Below are positions 42,877 through 50,404 of a stretch of 64,000 nucleotides of DNA, piece after piece (position 1 is the stretch's first letter; the number at the start of each line of letters is the position of its first letter). The DNA lies in NCBI GenBank assembly GCA_045802605.1, contig JBJMQS010000030.1:124001-188000 (forward strand), written 5' to 3'. The DNA comes from JBJMQS01 sp045802605. GTDB taxonomy: Bacteria > Planctomycetota > Planctomycetia > Gemmatales > Gemmataceae. A model generated the notes under the pieces. The model did not search any database. It saw only the letters and a list, made by a program, of their open reading frames with translations, and was not told the origin of the DNA. Made by a program: the position numbers and the translations under genes.

Positions 42877-44304
42877 ATGATTCATATCCCTGCGTTGCGA
42901 TTGGGCCGGCCTTACGAAAGCCTCGACAAGGTCACGCTGGTCCATCATGCCACGGGTGAGCCGGTCGCCGAAGTCAGCCAAGTCACGGGCAGCATGATCG
43001 CGCGCGACCTGTCGCGCGGTTCTGCACCCCGGCGCGAACTGGCGGCCATTCCCGTTCACGACTTGGTCCGCATGTACGCCAAGGCGGCCGAGTTGTTCAC
43101 GTCAGCGACATTGCCCTGCGGAAATACCGAGCAGACCTTCGACGATTATTTGCGCAGCCTGTCGGCTACAACCGGGTCACCCCTGGTATTTTGCCGCCGC
43201 AACGCTGAAAAAGTGGCGTACGTCATGAGCCACGTCGCGCAAGTGCTCGACGGCCTGACCCGCGGTCTGGATCTCAAGATTCTCGACACCGGCTACGGCG
43301 TGCAAGATGGCCGGATGCAAAGCTTTTATCCGGCCACGGATTACTTTGGTGCGATCCTGCCATCGAACTCCCCGGGTGTGCATGCACTGTGGACCCCGAC
43401 GATTGCGATGAAGGTGCCGCTCGTCGTGAAGCCGGGCCGCGAAGAGCCATGGACCCCATTTCGAATCTTGCAAGCTCTGTTGCAAGCCGGCGTGCCCGCC
43501 ACTGCGCTGGGTTTCTATCCGACGGATCACGGCGGCGCGGGCGACATTTTGCGCTTGTGTGGCCGGAGCATGCTGTTTGGTGATACCAGCACCACCGATC
43601 CCTACAAGCATGATCCGCGAGTCGAAATCCACGGGCCTGGTTTCAGCAAAGTCATCATCGGCGATGATCAGGCGGATCGTTGGGAAGAACTCCTGGACGT
43701 GATGGTTGAATGTATCGCCGCGAATGGCGGGCGCAGTTGCATCAACGTCTCGTCCATTTGGACGCCGCGACATGGCCGACAGATCGCGGAGGTTCTGGCC
43801 GATCGCTTGGCAAAAGTGAAAGCGCGGCCGTGGGACGACCCGGCTGCGGAGATTGCCGCATTTGCGAATCCGAAAGTGGCCGATGCGCTCAATGGTATGG
43901 TGGACGAAGGGCTGAAAACCCCGGGCGCGATCGACGTCACAGAGGAAAAGCGCGGCTCGCCACGCTTGGTGCATGAGGGCCGTTGCGCTTGGCTGCTGCC
44001 GACCGTCGTATATTGTGAATCGTATACCCACCCCTTGGCCAGCAAGGAATTCCTGTTCCCCTTCGCCGCGGTCGTCGAATGCCCGCAGGATCAGATGCTC
44101 AAGAGCATCGGGCCAACTTTGGCCACGATGGCGTTGACCAACGATCCGGCGTTCACGCGAGCAATGTTGGATAGCCCGCACCTAGAGCGGCTCAACCTCG
44201 GCCCGATACCGACGACCCGGTTGACTTGGGACCAGCCGCATGAAGGAAATCTCTTCACCCACCTCTACCGGCAACGAGCCTTCCAGCGGGCCGGCTCCAT
44301 TTGA
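42877..44304 (+). CDS. Aldehyde dehydrogenase superfamily protein, possible acyl reductase
   Basis: This 475-aa protein has an ALDH-type core: PSNSPGVHALWTPTIAMKVP, VVKPGREEPWTP for nucleotide binding, and the catalytic Cys288 in NGGRSCINVS. The segment RVEIHGPGFSKVIIGDD corresponds to the ALDH 'LELGG' region. Its length and its pairing with an acyl-activating enzyme recall LuxC-type fatty acyl reductases, but it could also oxidise aldehydes. The following Fe-dependent alcohol dehydrogenase overlaps its 3' end by 65 nt, so the two are tightly linked. The best inference is interconversion of an activated acid and an aldehyde, followed by an aldehyde-alcohol step. Confidence 0.85.
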   Translation: MIHIPALRLGRPYESLDKVTLVHHATGEPVAEVSQVTGSMIARDLSRGSAPRRELAAIPVHDLVRMYAKAAELFTSATLPCGNTEQTFDDYLRSLSATTGSPLVFCRRNAEKVAYVMSHVAQVLDGLTRGLDLKILDTGYGVQDGRMQSFYPATDYFGAILPSNSPGVHALWTPTIAMKVPLVVKPGREEPWTPFRILQALLQAGVPATALGFYPTDHGGAGDILRLCGRSMLFGDTSTTDPYKHDPRVEIHGPGFSKVIIGDDQADRWEELLDVMVECIAANGGRSCINVSSIWTPRHGRQIAEVLADRLAKVKARPWDDPAAEIAAFANPKVADALNGMVDEGLKTPGAIDVTEEKRGSPRLVHEGRCAWLLPTVVYCESYTHPLASKEFLFPFAAVVECPQDQMLKSIGPTLATMALTNDPAFTRAMLDSPHLERLNLGPIPTTRLTWDQPHEGNLFTHLYRQRAFQRAGSI

Positions 44305-45403
44305 TTTCGCCCCGCTCAACCGCGTCGTTTTTGGCGTCGGCGTGATCGCGCGGCTTGGCGAATTCGCTCGCGAACTTGGCACCTCCCGCGCACTTCTCGT
44401 TACCGATCCAGGCCTCGAAGCGGCCGGCCATCCACAGCGGGCCGCACAGGTTTTGCGCGAAGCCGGGCTTGATGTTCGCATCTTCGATTCCGTGGATGAA
44501 AACCCGACTACGCGCCACGTCGGCCTGGGTGTCGATGCGGCCAAGGACCATCGCTCGGATTTGCTCGTCGCGGTGGGCGGCGGCAGTGCCATGGATGTCG
44601 CCAAAGGAATTAACTTCCTTTTGACCAACGGCGGCACGATGGCCGACTATCAAGGCTTCGGCAAAGCCACCCAGCCGATGCTTCCATCGATCGGCGTCCC
44701 CACCACCGCCGGCACAGGAAGTGAAGCGCAATCGTTCGCGCTCATCGCCGACGAGCAACATCATCTGAAGATGGCGTGCGGCGATCGCAAGGCCGCGTTT
44801 CGAGTCGCCGTCTTGGATCCTGAACTCACTGTGACTCAGCCCGCCCGAGTGACGGCCGTCACCGGCATTGATGCGATCGCGCATGCGATCGAATCGCTGG
44901 TATGTACTCGCGCCAATGGCTTATCGCGCATGTTCTCGGCCGAGGCCTGGCGACAGTTGTCGCCGAATTTCGAGCGCGTGCTTACGACCTCAAACGACGT
45001 GTTTGCCCGAGGCGCAATGCAGTTGGGCGCTTATCTCGCCGGCTCGGCGATCGAGAATTCCATGCTCGGCGCGGCCCACGCCTGCGCGAACCCGTTGACC
45101 GCACATTACGGGATCACACACGGTATCGCGGTCGGCGTGATGTTGCCGCACGTGGTGCGGTTCAATTCCTCCGCCGCGGATCGCTCATACTCGCGCTTTG
45201 CTGGCAGTGCGGAACAACTGGCTCAAAGTGTCGCCAAGTGGCTCCAGGTCGCGCACTTGCCGAACAAGCTTGGCGATTTGGGTGTCGCTCCGAGTATTCT
45301 CCCGGTCTTAGCCGAAGAAGCGGCCGCCCAATGGACCGCTCGCTTCAATCCTCGCCCCGTGACGGAGCCGGATTTGTTACACTTGTACGAGATGGCGATG
45401 TGA
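44240..45403 (+). CDS. Iron-containing (group III) alcohol dehydrogenase
   Basis: This 387-aa protein shows the NAD(P) motif GGGSAMDVAKG (near 113), PTTAGTGSEA, and metal-ligand regions with Asp and His in GIDAIAHAIE and His in AAHACANPL and YGITHGIAVG. It would interconvert an aldehyde and an alcohol in the cytoplasm. The start lies 65 nt inside the ALDH gene; there is no later Met before the conserved N-terminus, so the overlap is real. The stop shares bases with the GTG of the next gene (GTGA). Confidence 0.93.
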   Translation: MKEISSPTSTGNEPSSGPAPFDFAPLNRVVFGVGVIARLGEFARELGTSRALLVTDPGLEAAGHPQRAAQVLREAGLDVRIFDSVDENPTTRHVGLGVDAAKDHRSDLLVAVGGGSAMDVAKGINFLLTNGGTMADYQGFGKATQPMLPSIGVPTTAGTGSEAQSFALIADEQHHLKMACGDRKAAFRVAVLDPELTVTQPARVTAVTGIDAIAHAIESLVCTRANGLSRMFSAEAWRQLSPNFERVLTTSNDVFARGAMQLGAYLAGSAIENSMLGAAHACANPLTAHYGITHGIAVGVMLPHVVRFNSSAADRSYSRFAGSAEQLAQSVAKWLQVAHLPNKLGDLGVAPSILPVLAEEAAAQWTARFNPRPVTEPDLLHLYEMAM

Positions 45404-46497
45404 CACGATTGATCAAACCACTCATCGCATGCATTTTTGCGACGTCTCTCATCGCCGCCGACTGGCCCGTTCACCGCGGCAACTCGTCTCAAACCGGTGC
45501 GACGTCTGAATCGCTGCCTGACAAACTCGCCGTGCGCTGGACCTTTCCCACCAACGCATCCATCGATGGCGGCGCGGCCATCGTTGGCCAGACCGTCTTC
45601 ATCGGCTCCGCGGACGGCAACGGCTACGCCCTTGATCTCGGCACAGGAAAGCAGAAATGGAAGTTCCCTTCCGGCCCGATCAAAGCTCCGGTTGGCGTCC
45701 ACGAGGGTCGTGTCTTCGCCGGCAATGATGACGGGGCTTTTCATTGCGTGGATGCGGCAACGGGCAAAGCCATTTGGAAGTTCGACACCGGTACTGAAGT
45801 GTCCTCCGGACCGGCGTTCGCAAACGACGTGGTGCTATTCGGCACCAGCGACGAATTTGTTCACTGCCTCAATCGAACCGATGGCAAAGAACGCTGGAAG
45901 TTCCAAGTCGTCGGCGGCCCCGTCTTGGCCACTCCTTTGGCCAGCGATGGCAAGGTGTTCGCGACCGGGTGCGACAGCATTTTGCACGCCGTCGATTTGG
46001 CCAACGGCAAGGAAACGGGCCGGCTTGAATTGGGTGCCCAGGTCGGCTCCGCGCCCGCGATGGCGGGCGGCCGCATCTTCGTGACGCACATGGGCGGTGA
46101 GCTTCTCGCGATCGATGCCGAGAAGTTGAATGCCGCTTGGCGATTCGAGGGCAAACGCCGCGAGCAATTTTTTGCTTCACCCGCGGTCGGCGAAAAGATG
46201 GTGGTCATTGCCTCCCGCGAAGGCCGGGTGCGGGCCATCGATCGCACCACCGGCAAGGAAGTCTGGACGTACCTCGCCGAGAAGCGGATCGATGCCTCAC
46301 CGGTGATCGCGGGGAACAAAGTGTATGTGGGCTCGTTCGACCGCAACCTCTATGTGGTCGATTTGGCCAAGGGCAAAGAGATTCAAAAGTTATTGCTCGA
46401 CGGCGTGATCACGGCCTCGCCGGCCATCTCCGGCGGTTGTCTCGTCATCGGTACGGATAAGGGGACCGTTTACTGTCTTGCCGCCCCGAACCCGTAG
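45400..46497 (+). CDS. Exported PQQ-like beta-propeller protein
   Basis: The frame is open from 44902, but that part is antisense-like shadow of the dehydrogenase gene. The GTG at 45400 overlaps the upstream TGA as GTGA and starts a signal peptide (VTRLIKPLIACIFATSLIAA). The 365-aa product has at least seven PQQ_2/quinoprotein-like blades such as VYVGSFDRNLYVVDLAKGKE and VFAGNDDGAFHCVDAATGK. No quinone-binding enzyme motifs are visible, so it is probably a structural or BamB-like propeller. A role next to the alcohol dehydrogenase is unproven. Confidence 0.85.
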   Translation: MTRLIKPLIACIFATSLIAADWPVHRGNSSQTGATSESLPDKLAVRWTFPTNASIDGGAAIVGQTVFIGSADGNGYALDLGTGKQKWKFPSGPIKAPVGVHEGRVFAGNDDGAFHCVDAATGKAIWKFDTGTEVSSGPAFANDVVLFGTSDEFVHCLNRTDGKERWKFQVVGGPVLATPLASDGKVFATGCDSILHAVDLANGKETGRLELGAQVGSAPAMAGGRIFVTHMGGELLAIDAEKLNAAWRFEGKRREQFFASPAVGEKMVVIASREGRVRAIDRTTGKEVWTYLAEKRIDASPVIAGNKVYVGSFDRNLYVVDLAKGKEIQKLLLDGVITASPAISGGCLVIGTDKGTVYCLAAPNP

Positions 46498-46913
46498 AGC
46501 CCTTTCTCTCGTTACAACTCGTTTTTCCAGCACCAAACGCCGAGCGCTAACGGGCGCTGGTACCTGAATTTTCAGGAAGGACTTTGACCGCATTCCATTG
46601 CAAGCGTACTTTTGCTCAGCCGCCGCGCCATGCGCGCTGTATTGCTCGTGACGGTCTACCCCCGGGACTGTCCCTGCATTTCGTGGCCCAAGCAGAGTCT
46701 TTGTATTTTGTGGCCGGGGCAGAGTCCCTGCATTTCGTGGCCGGGTCTGAAGGTCGCCTCAGGCGACCGATGGCCCGGGGAAGTGGCAAGCGCTTGCGGG
46801 CTCAACCGGGCCTTCGGTCGCCAGAGGCGACCTTCAGACCCGGCCACGAAATGTAGGAAGCTTCAGACCAAGCCACGAAATGCAACACAGGGACTGACCC
46901 GCGAAAGTTGGAT
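46498..46913. other. Intergenic region largely filled by repeat copy 2
   Basis: These 416 bp lie between the propeller gene and the cyclase gene. The first 160 bp have no recognised content. The rest, from about 46665, is the second compound palindromic repeat cluster, whose end lies only 13 bp before the cyclase ATG. Confidence 0.6.
46665..46900. repeat. Compound palindromic repeat cluster, copy 2 (inverse orientation)
   Basis: Three units starting ATTTCGTGG or ATTTTGTGG begin at 46678, 46704 and 46731. The core palindromes GGTCGCC-TCA-GGCGACC (46752-46768) and GCAAGCGCTTGC (46786-46797) follow. Inverted units ending CCACGAAAT lie at 46844 and 46873. The core of about 78 bp at 46775-46852 is nearly identical to the reverse complement of 37559-37637. 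Outer ends GTCCCTGC and GCAACACAGGGAC are also partly inverted. Confidence 0.8.
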
Positions 46914-48779
46914 ATGACACGAGTGCCAGGAATTGGCCGCGTCCTCCTCTTCTTTTGCGTCTATTTCCTAGGCGCCGAGATGGGGCATCTTCTCTCCTTC
47001 CCCGGCGACTTCGCTTCCTTCTGGCCGCCCAGCGGCATCTTGCTCATTGGGTTGTTGATGACGCCGCCTCAGCGGTGGTCTTACCTGATTGCTTGCACAT
47101 GCTTGGGCAATCTCGTGAGTGACGTCGGCTTCCACCAAGAGCCCGTTTGGGTGAGCGTCGGCTTTAGCCTTGGCAATTCCATCGAAGGAATTGTCGGCGC
47201 ACTACTCATTCAGCGATTTGTGGGTTCGACATTCCAACTGGAGCGGCCGCGTGACATTGCCGCATTCGCGTTGGTGCCCAGCTTGGTGTCGATGCCGATT
47301 TCGGCGCTGTTCGGAGCAACAATCACTCGACTGGCTTTTGGCGCCGACTTTGGCACCGGGTTCGTCATGTGGTGGGCCTCCGGCGTCACTGGCATCTTGC
47401 TCGTGGTGCCGGCCGCACTCACCGCGCTTCAGCCCAATCATACCCTGTTTCAGAACCGCATGCAGCCACGCCGACTCTTGGAAGCACTGAGCCTGATGTT
47501 GACTTTGGCCCTCATCGTCATCTTCGTGTTTGGGAAACAGCAGACACCCCTTGGTTTTGTCATTGCTCCGATTTTTATTTGGATTGCCTTCCGGTTCGAA
47601 GTGGCCGGTGTCGGCACCGCCATGTTGGTCATTGCGACCCCAGCGGTCTGGCACACCATCAACGGCCGAGGCCCTTACGCCATTGGCGACTCCGTGGTGG
47701 CAAAAGTACTCATGCTGCAAGGGTGTCTCAGCGTCTCGACGATTTCATTTATGATGCTCGCCGTGGTCATTCGCGAACGTCGCCGAATCGCCAGCACCAT
47801 CGAAGCGAGCGAATTCCGCTATCGCGATCTGTTCGAAAATGTCTCGGACATGATTCACTCCGTCGGCCCCGACGGAGCCATTCTGTTCACCAATCGAGTT
47901 TGGCGCGAAACGCTCGGCTACACCGAAGACGAGGTTCGCTCGCTGAGCATCTTCCAGATTATTCACCCCGGCGATGCCGCACGTTGCCGCGGTATATTGC
48001 ATCGTCTGGTTGAAGGACACGACGTTGGCCGAATAGAATGCCGCTTTGTCACAAAGGCCGGCGACGCGATCATGGTCGAGGGCTCCACCAGTTGCCGGTT
48101 CGAAAATGGCCAAGCGGTCGGCACCCGGGCCATCTTCCGCGACGTGACCGAGAACCGACAACAGATGCGGCAACTGGAATTGGCGCGCCGCGAACTTCAA
48201 GATGCGATCGCAAAGCTCCGGCTCACCGCGACGACAGACGGCATGACCGGCCTAAACAACCGCGCGGCTTTTCAGGCTCGCTTGGGCGAAGAGGTCAGCC
48301 GCGCCAAGCGTTACGACACCCCGTTTTCGCTGCTCATGATCGACGTCGATCATTTCAAGACCTTCAACGACACCTATGGCCACCAGGCGGGCGACGAGGT
48401 TCTCACGGCAGTCGGCCGTATCCTCCGCGATGTCGCACGCACTACCGACTTCGTTGCGCGCTATGGCGGCGAAGAGTTTGCCGTCCTTCTGCCCAATACT
48501 CCGGTTGAAGGTGCTTGCACCGTGGCCGAGCGAATTCGCCAAGCGGTGTGCGATCATCGTTGGGCGCATCGCTCGGTGACGGTTTGCGTAGGCGCGGCGA
48601 CACTCGGCCCATCGGCTCCCGACGGGCCGGCACTCGTACGTCAGGCCGATGCCGCCCTTTATCGCGGCAAGCATACGGGCCGCAACCGTGCCATCCATGC
48701 CAACGTATTTACCCAGGAAAATGTGGATTCACGCTTTGTCGCGATGCATTTCGAAGGCCCCACCGTCGCAGCCGTCTAA
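46914..48779 (+). CDS. MASE1-PAS-GGDEF diguanylate cyclase
   Basis: The ATG at 46914 is used rather than the TTG at 46908. The 621-aa protein has an eight-helix MASE1-like membrane sensor (about 1-290: FFCVYFLGAEMGHLLSFPG). A PAS domain follows (about 302-410: YRDLFENVSDMIHSVGPDG), then a short coiled coil and a GGDEF domain with the active signature GGEEF near 517 and MTGLNNRAAF at its start. It should make cyclic di-GMP in response to an unknown signal. The promoter must lie in or beyond the repeat cluster just upstream. Confidence 0.93.
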   Translation: MTRVPGIGRVLLFFCVYFLGAEMGHLLSFPGDFASFWPPSGILLIGLLMTPPQRWSYLIACTCLGNLVSDVGFHQEPVWVSVGFSLGNSIEGIVGALLIQRFVGSTFQLERPRDIAAFALVPSLVSMPISALFGATITRLAFGADFGTGFVMWWASGVTGILLVVPAALTALQPNHTLFQNRMQPRRLLEALSLMLTLALIVIFVFGKQQTPLGFVIAPIFIWIAFRFEVAGVGTAMLVIATPAVWHTINGRGPYAIGDSVVAKVLMLQGCLSVSTISFMMLAVVIRERRRIASTIEASEFRYRDLFENVSDMIHSVGPDGAILFTNRVWRETLGYTEDEVRSLSIFQIIHPGDAARCRGILHRLVEGHDVGRIECRFVTKAGDAIMVEGSTSCRFENGQAVGTRAIFRDVTENRQQMRQLELARRELQDAIAKLRLTATTDGMTGLNNRAAFQARLGEEVSRAKRYDTPFSLLMIDVDHFKTFNDTYGHQAGDEVLTAVGRILRDVARTTDFVARYGGEEFAVLLPNTPVEGACTVAERIRQAVCDHRWAHRSVTVCVGAATLGPSAPDGPALVRQADAALYRGKHTGRNRAIHANVFTQENVDSRFVAMHFEGPTVAAV

Positions 48780-48799
48780 CTCGATTTGCCCGCTTGCGA

Positions 48800-48805
48800 T
48801 AAAAT
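48800..48805 (+). promoter_or_regulatory. Candidate -10 element (TAAAAT) 8 nt before a start codon
   Basis: TAAAAT ends 8 nt before the ATG at 48814, in the context GATAAAATGACGGCG shared with the ferredoxin upstream region. This predicts a leaderless or nearly leaderless transcript. No clear -35 box is visible. Confidence 0.45.
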
Positions 48806-48813
48806 GACGGCGT

Positions 48814-50163
48814 ATGAACTCCACCGATCACGAAGCGACCGGCCTGGGCAACTACTTCGTCGCCAATTACCCGCCGTTTTCGTTCTGGAAACCGGAGTAT
48901 CTCTCGGCCGGGTATGAAGCCCTGGATCAAGCGCCGGCGGCCAACACGCCGCTCGGTCTCTATTTGCACATTCCGTTTTGCCGGAAGCGATGCAAGTTCT
49001 GCTACTTCCGCGTGTACACCGACAAGAACGCCGACCAAGTCGCCACTTATACCGACGCGCTATTGCGTGAAGTCGAACTGTATTCGCGCAAGCCGGCGGT
49101 CGAAGGCCGCCCGCTCGAGTTCGTTTACTTCGGCGGCGGCACGCCTTCTTATCTCAGTGCCACGCAGCTTGGCCGGCTGATGACACGGCTGCAAAAGATC
49201 ATGCCGTATGAGTCGGCCCGCGAAGTCACCTTTGAATGCGAGCCCGGCACACTGCAACTGCACAAGCTCCAAGCGCTAAAAGAACTCGGCGTCACGCGCC
49301 TTAGCCTCGGCATCGAGAATTTCTCCGACGCGATCCTCGAAGCCAATGGCCGCGCCCACCTCTCGGCCGAGATTCACCGCTCCTACGGCTGGTCCCGCGA
49401 CTGCGGCTTCGAGCAGATCAACATCGATCTCATCGCCGGCATGCTCGGCGAGACGTGGGACAACTGGCGCGACGTGATCCGCAAAACGATCGAGCTAGCC
49501 CCGGAGAGCGTGACGATCTATCAGATGGAACTGCCGTTTAACACGGTCTTCTCGAAAGAGTTGAGGGACCAGGGTGGGAAAAGGCAAGAACTGAATGTCA
49601 TTCAACCATCCTTTGAAGTGGCCGATTGGCCGACGAAACGCGCCTGGGTCGCTTACGGCTTCGAGGAGCTGGCCGCGGCCGGGTATCAGCGATCCAGTGC
49701 GTACACCATGACGCGCGGCGACGCGCAGCCGAAGCCGGAGTTTGTCTACCGTGATTCTCTGTGGCACGGGGCCGACATGCTGGGCACCGGCGTCGCTTCG
49801 TTTGGCCACGTTCATGGCGTGCATCTGCAAAACCATGACCAGTGGGCCGACTATCTGCGATCGCTTTTGGAAGAGAACGAGTTGCCGCTGCACCGCGCAT
49901 TGCCGGTCACTCGCCGGCAGTTATTGATTCGCGAAATGATTCTCCAACTCAAGACCGGCCGGCTCGATGCGGACTATTTCCGCCGCAAGTTCGACAGCGA
50001 TATTCAGAGAGATTTCGCCGCCGGCTGGAAATCACTGCGTACCAAAGGACTCATCGAAGCCGACGATGGCGAAATCCGCCTGACGGACGAAGGATTCCTG
50101 CAAGTCGATCGCCATCTGCCAGTGTTCTTCGAGCCCGAGCACGTCGGGGCGCGGTATACGTAG
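48814..50163 (+). CDS. HemN-like radical SAM protein
   Basis: This 449-aa protein has the HemN-family signature LYLHIPFC with the cluster motif Cys56-x3-Cys60-x2-Cys63, FVYFGGGTPS for SAM binding, and a C-terminal HemN winged-helix part (KSLRTKGLIEADDGEIRLTDEG). The family includes oxygen-independent coproporphyrinogen oxidase (HemN), the haem chaperone HemW and haem-degrading HutW/ChuW. The sequence after the cluster is CYFRVYTDKN rather than the HemN/HemW CxFC pattern, so I do not assign one of these roles. The gene stands alone. Confidence 0.85.
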   Translation: MNSTDHEATGLGNYFVANYPPFSFWKPEYLSAGYEALDQAPAANTPLGLYLHIPFCRKRCKFCYFRVYTDKNADQVATYTDALLREVELYSRKPAVEGRPLEFVYFGGGTPSYLSATQLGRLMTRLQKIMPYESAREVTFECEPGTLQLHKLQALKELGVTRLSLGIENFSDAILEANGRAHLSAEIHRSYGWSRDCGFEQINIDLIAGMLGETWDNWRDVIRKTIELAPESVTIYQMELPFNTVFSKELRDQGGKRQELNVIQPSFEVADWPTKRAWVAYGFEELAAAGYQRSSAYTMTRGDAQPKPEFVYRDSLWHGADMLGTGVASFGHVHGVHLQNHDQWADYLRSLLEENELPLHRALPVTRRQLLIREMILQLKTGRLDADYFRRKFDSDIQRDFAAGWKSLRTKGLIEADDGEIRLTDEGFLQVDRHLPVFFEPEHVGARYT

Positions 50164-50404
50164 AGCGAGCTTTTCTCAGGAATGCTGCTATTTCCGAGAT
50201 TGTGTCCGCTTTTCGCGATTTCGGTGTCTTAGGTAATGTGATACTCTACCTGCTTATGCTTCTGCTTTGCTGTCTCTGGGTTGGCTGCATGATCGCCGCC
50301 AACGCTGTTTCCTGCACGTTTGGGACGCGGTTACGTCATCTTTCTCGTACCCCGCAAATTCAAACGTGGATCGATACCATCCTTCATTCTCTCGGAGATC
50401 CGCC

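Noticed and set aside
44902..45399. N-terminal extension of the propeller protein
   Set aside because: This part overlaps the Fe-ADH gene in another frame and reads as low-quality sequence; the GTG at 45400 with GTGA overlap and signal peptide is better.
40849..45403. Bioluminescence (lux) operon
   Set aside because: The ligase and dehydrogenase resemble LuxE and LuxC only in size and general family; no luxA/luxB-like gene exists, and the LuxE catalytic Cys is not evident.
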